Shown here: positions 62,891-64,000 of the stretch, piece by piece
How positions within the stretch are numbered: position 1 is the stretch's first letter
How the letters are laid out: each line of letters starts with the position of its first letter
DNA from: Phycisphaerales bacterium
GTDB taxonomy: Bacteria; Planctomycetota; Phycisphaerae; Phycisphaerales; SM1A02
Assembly: GCA_029268515.1 (NCBI GenBank)
Contig: JAQWNP010000012.1
Location: 62,001-126,000 of the forward strand
Length of the DNA: 64,000 bases
Reading direction: 5' to 3'
Position numbers and translations under genes: made by a program
The notes under the pieces: generated by a model
What the model was told of the DNA's origin: nothing
Database searches by the model: none
What the model saw: only the letters and a program-made list of their open reading frames with translations

Positions 62891-63212
62891 CAGTGAGACC
62901 TTCCTAAAAAGCAACCGATTCTTATAAGAACTTCGTTTTCGGCTCAATCACAAGATGTTCGAAACAGATTAACAATGGGCCGCTTCTACTATGAGGTATT
63001 TGTTGCAAAACCGGCTGGCGTGGACAAATTTTCTAATATCTTTTAGCTAAACACACCGCCTAGGTATCCTTTATTAGGAAGCTCACGACCACCAGTGCGT
63101 CTGAGGACCCCATATCCCCCATTTGTCACCATTTTAACTAAGAAACAGCGTTCCTTATGCTCCGGTGTTTGGTTTAATGGACCAACATGAGGACCTCGAG
63201 GGGAGAAGAGGA
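62891..63212. other. Divergent intergenic region
   Basis: 322 nt between two divergent genes that must contain both promoters. I see only a short TCCT...AGGA inverted repeat near 63068-63080 and no ORF or RNA gene. Confidence 0.45.
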
Positions 63213-64000
63213 ATGAAGACCATGGTTCGACCCTTCAGCATGTTGGCTAAGTGCCTGAGACATCAGCGTCTGTTCACGGCTGTGATCTTGTTTCTATTGG
63301 CACTCATGCCCAGCCAATCCAAGGCCGATGAAGGGCTGCTCGATCGCCATCGCGCGACCGATGTACGTGTTGTGACATGGAACACCTACAACAAACTTCG
63401 CCCTGACGGCACTGGCGACTATGCGGCGAGACTTCCTCGATTTGCGCGCGTTCTTCAAGCGATTGATCCAGATGTCATTGTCTTCCAAGAGATAGGTACC
63501 GGATCGGCCGTCGCGGCTCTGCCTGCATGGCTCAGTGCCAACCTTGATCCAGGAACTTGGTATGTCCTTGAAGGTATGGATACAGGAATACGAAATGCGA
63601 TCGCATCGCGATTCCCGTTACAGCTTCAGCGCACTGATACAACACCTGCAAGTTCAACACGAGGCGTCACCATGGCGCTCGTCGACTGCCCAGACACCAG
63701 GGGCATGACCGACCTCTACCTTCTTGCTGTCCATATGAAAGCTCAAGAGGATTCTGAAAGCGAAGCCAAGCGACAGCGCCATTGTGACGCCATTGCCAAC
63801 TGGCTTGGCGATGCCCGAACACCCGGAGAGGATTTTGATGATCTTCCCCAGGACACACCAATGGTTGTTGTCGGTGACATGAACTTCTATCTAGAAGGCG
63901 GCCAGCCGGAGCTCACCCTTCGCACAGGTGAGATCCAAGATGAGGGGACCTTCGGCCAAAGCATCAAGGGTGATTGGGACAACAGCGATCTGACCGACCC
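63213..64000 (+). CDS. Secreted endonuclease/exonuclease/phosphatase family protein (3' truncated by window edge)
   Basis: 262 visible residues from ATG 63213, preceded by GGGGAG at 7 nt (ATG 63222 possible), and running off the end. A signal peptide covers ~1-36. The EEP fold motifs are VVTWNTYN, DVIVFQEIGTGSA (metal-binding Glu), LLAVHMKA and VVVGDMNFYLEG (catalytic Asp/Asn). The GTG D-Y-A-A-R segment resembles secreted nucleases. Members include DNase I-like, phosphodiesterase and sphingomyelinase enzymes. Likely an extracellular nuclease or phosphodiesterase; a C-terminal dockerin-like region could follow outside the window. Confidence 0.87.
   Translation, partial: MKTMVRPFSMLAKCLRHQRLFTAVILFLLALMPSQSKADEGLLDRHRATDVRVVTWNTYNKLRPDGTGDYAARLPRFARVLQAIDPDVIVFQEIGTGSAVAALPAWLSANLDPGTWYVLEGMDTGIRNAIASRFPLQLQRTDTTPASSTRGVTMALVDCPDTRGMTDLYLLAVHMKAQEDSESEAKRQRHCDAIANWLGDARTPGEDFDDLPQDTPMVVVGDMNFYLEGGQPELTLRTGEIQDEGTFGQSIKGDWDNSDLTD

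Noticed and set aside
1-64000. tRNA, rRNA, CRISPR, integrase, transposase and attachment sites
   Set aside because: Looked for on both strands; none visible, although short or divergent RNAs could be missed without a covariance search.

Overview
The window looks like a chromosome segment of a planctomycete, most probably a marine Phycisphaerae relative. This is inferred from gene content, not from a marker gene. It has five secreted proteins with paired calcium-binding dockerin-like modules (pattern D-x-N/D-x-D-x-x-V-D-x-x-D-F-x-x-L-L-x-x-W/F-G), a PEP-CTERM protein, a PA14-containing multihaem cytochrome overlapping a beta-propeller dehydrogenase-like gene, a large HExxHxxGxxH metalloprotease, EF-hand proteins and an ECF sigma factor. 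No tRNA, rRNA, CRISPR array, integrase or transposase was seen.

Layout. 0-9.6 kb: tail of a dockerin-like protein with a strong terminator, flavin prenyltransferase (ubiX), histone-deacetylase-family hydrolase, ammonium transporter, then minus-strand D-cysteine desulfhydrase-like enzyme, a three-part serine hydrolase and two glycosyltransferases. 9.6-18 kb: polysaccharide deacetylase, FMN reductase, aminotransferase, YigZ, PEP-CTERM protein, then the propeller and PA14/five-haem cytochrome pair. 18-29 kb: fdhD with an overlapping YdeP-type molybdopterin oxidoreductase, an HTH protein, two alpha/beta hydrolases, a DUF6263-like protein, a glutamine-synthetase-like enzyme divergent from a D-serine-dehydratase-like enzyme, and a lipoprotein. 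29-40 kb: an EF-hand protein with an RGG-like tail, divergent from an ECF sigma factor and a membrane anti-sigma-like protein with two EF-hands; a nitroreductase; and a proteolysis neighbourhood (S1C/PDZ protease, zinc metalloprotease, chagasin-type inhibitor). 40-48.4 kb: cation/proton antiporter, peptidase E, lipoproteins, a dockerin-like protein, SixA, dCMP deaminase, an AhpD-like protein, threonine dehydratase and a small membrane protein. 48.4-62 kb: an accessory-looking region with three paralogous membrane-anchored proteins built from a 22-residue GG-x-L-x-I-x-N repeat, a broken fourth copy, a dockerin protein that has captured a piece of such a repeat, an ABC-F protein (uup), an esterase, a flavoprotein, a cyclase, an AT-rich membrane protein and an amber-interrupted membrane protein gene. 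62-64 kb: a thioredoxin-like secreted protein and the start of a secreted endonuclease/exonuclease/phosphatase.

How the genes work together. Most of the window is ordinary chromosome. Functional units supported by overlap or spacing are: sigma factor/EF-hand anti-sigma (ATGA overlap), fdhD/ydeP-like (4 nt overlap), cytochrome/propeller (TGATG), the glycosyltransferase pair (4 nt overlap) with a polysaccharide deacetylase beside it, the membrane protein/threonine dehydratase pair, and dockerin protein/GG-repeat protein (ATGA overlap).

The best candidate for something undescribed is the GG-repeat family at 48.9-51.1 kb and 60.6-61.9 kb. It shows direct signs of recent repeat duplication, domain capture and copy decay. 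No function can be assigned to it from sequence alone. The second candidate is the EF-hand-bearing sigma/anti-sigma pair.
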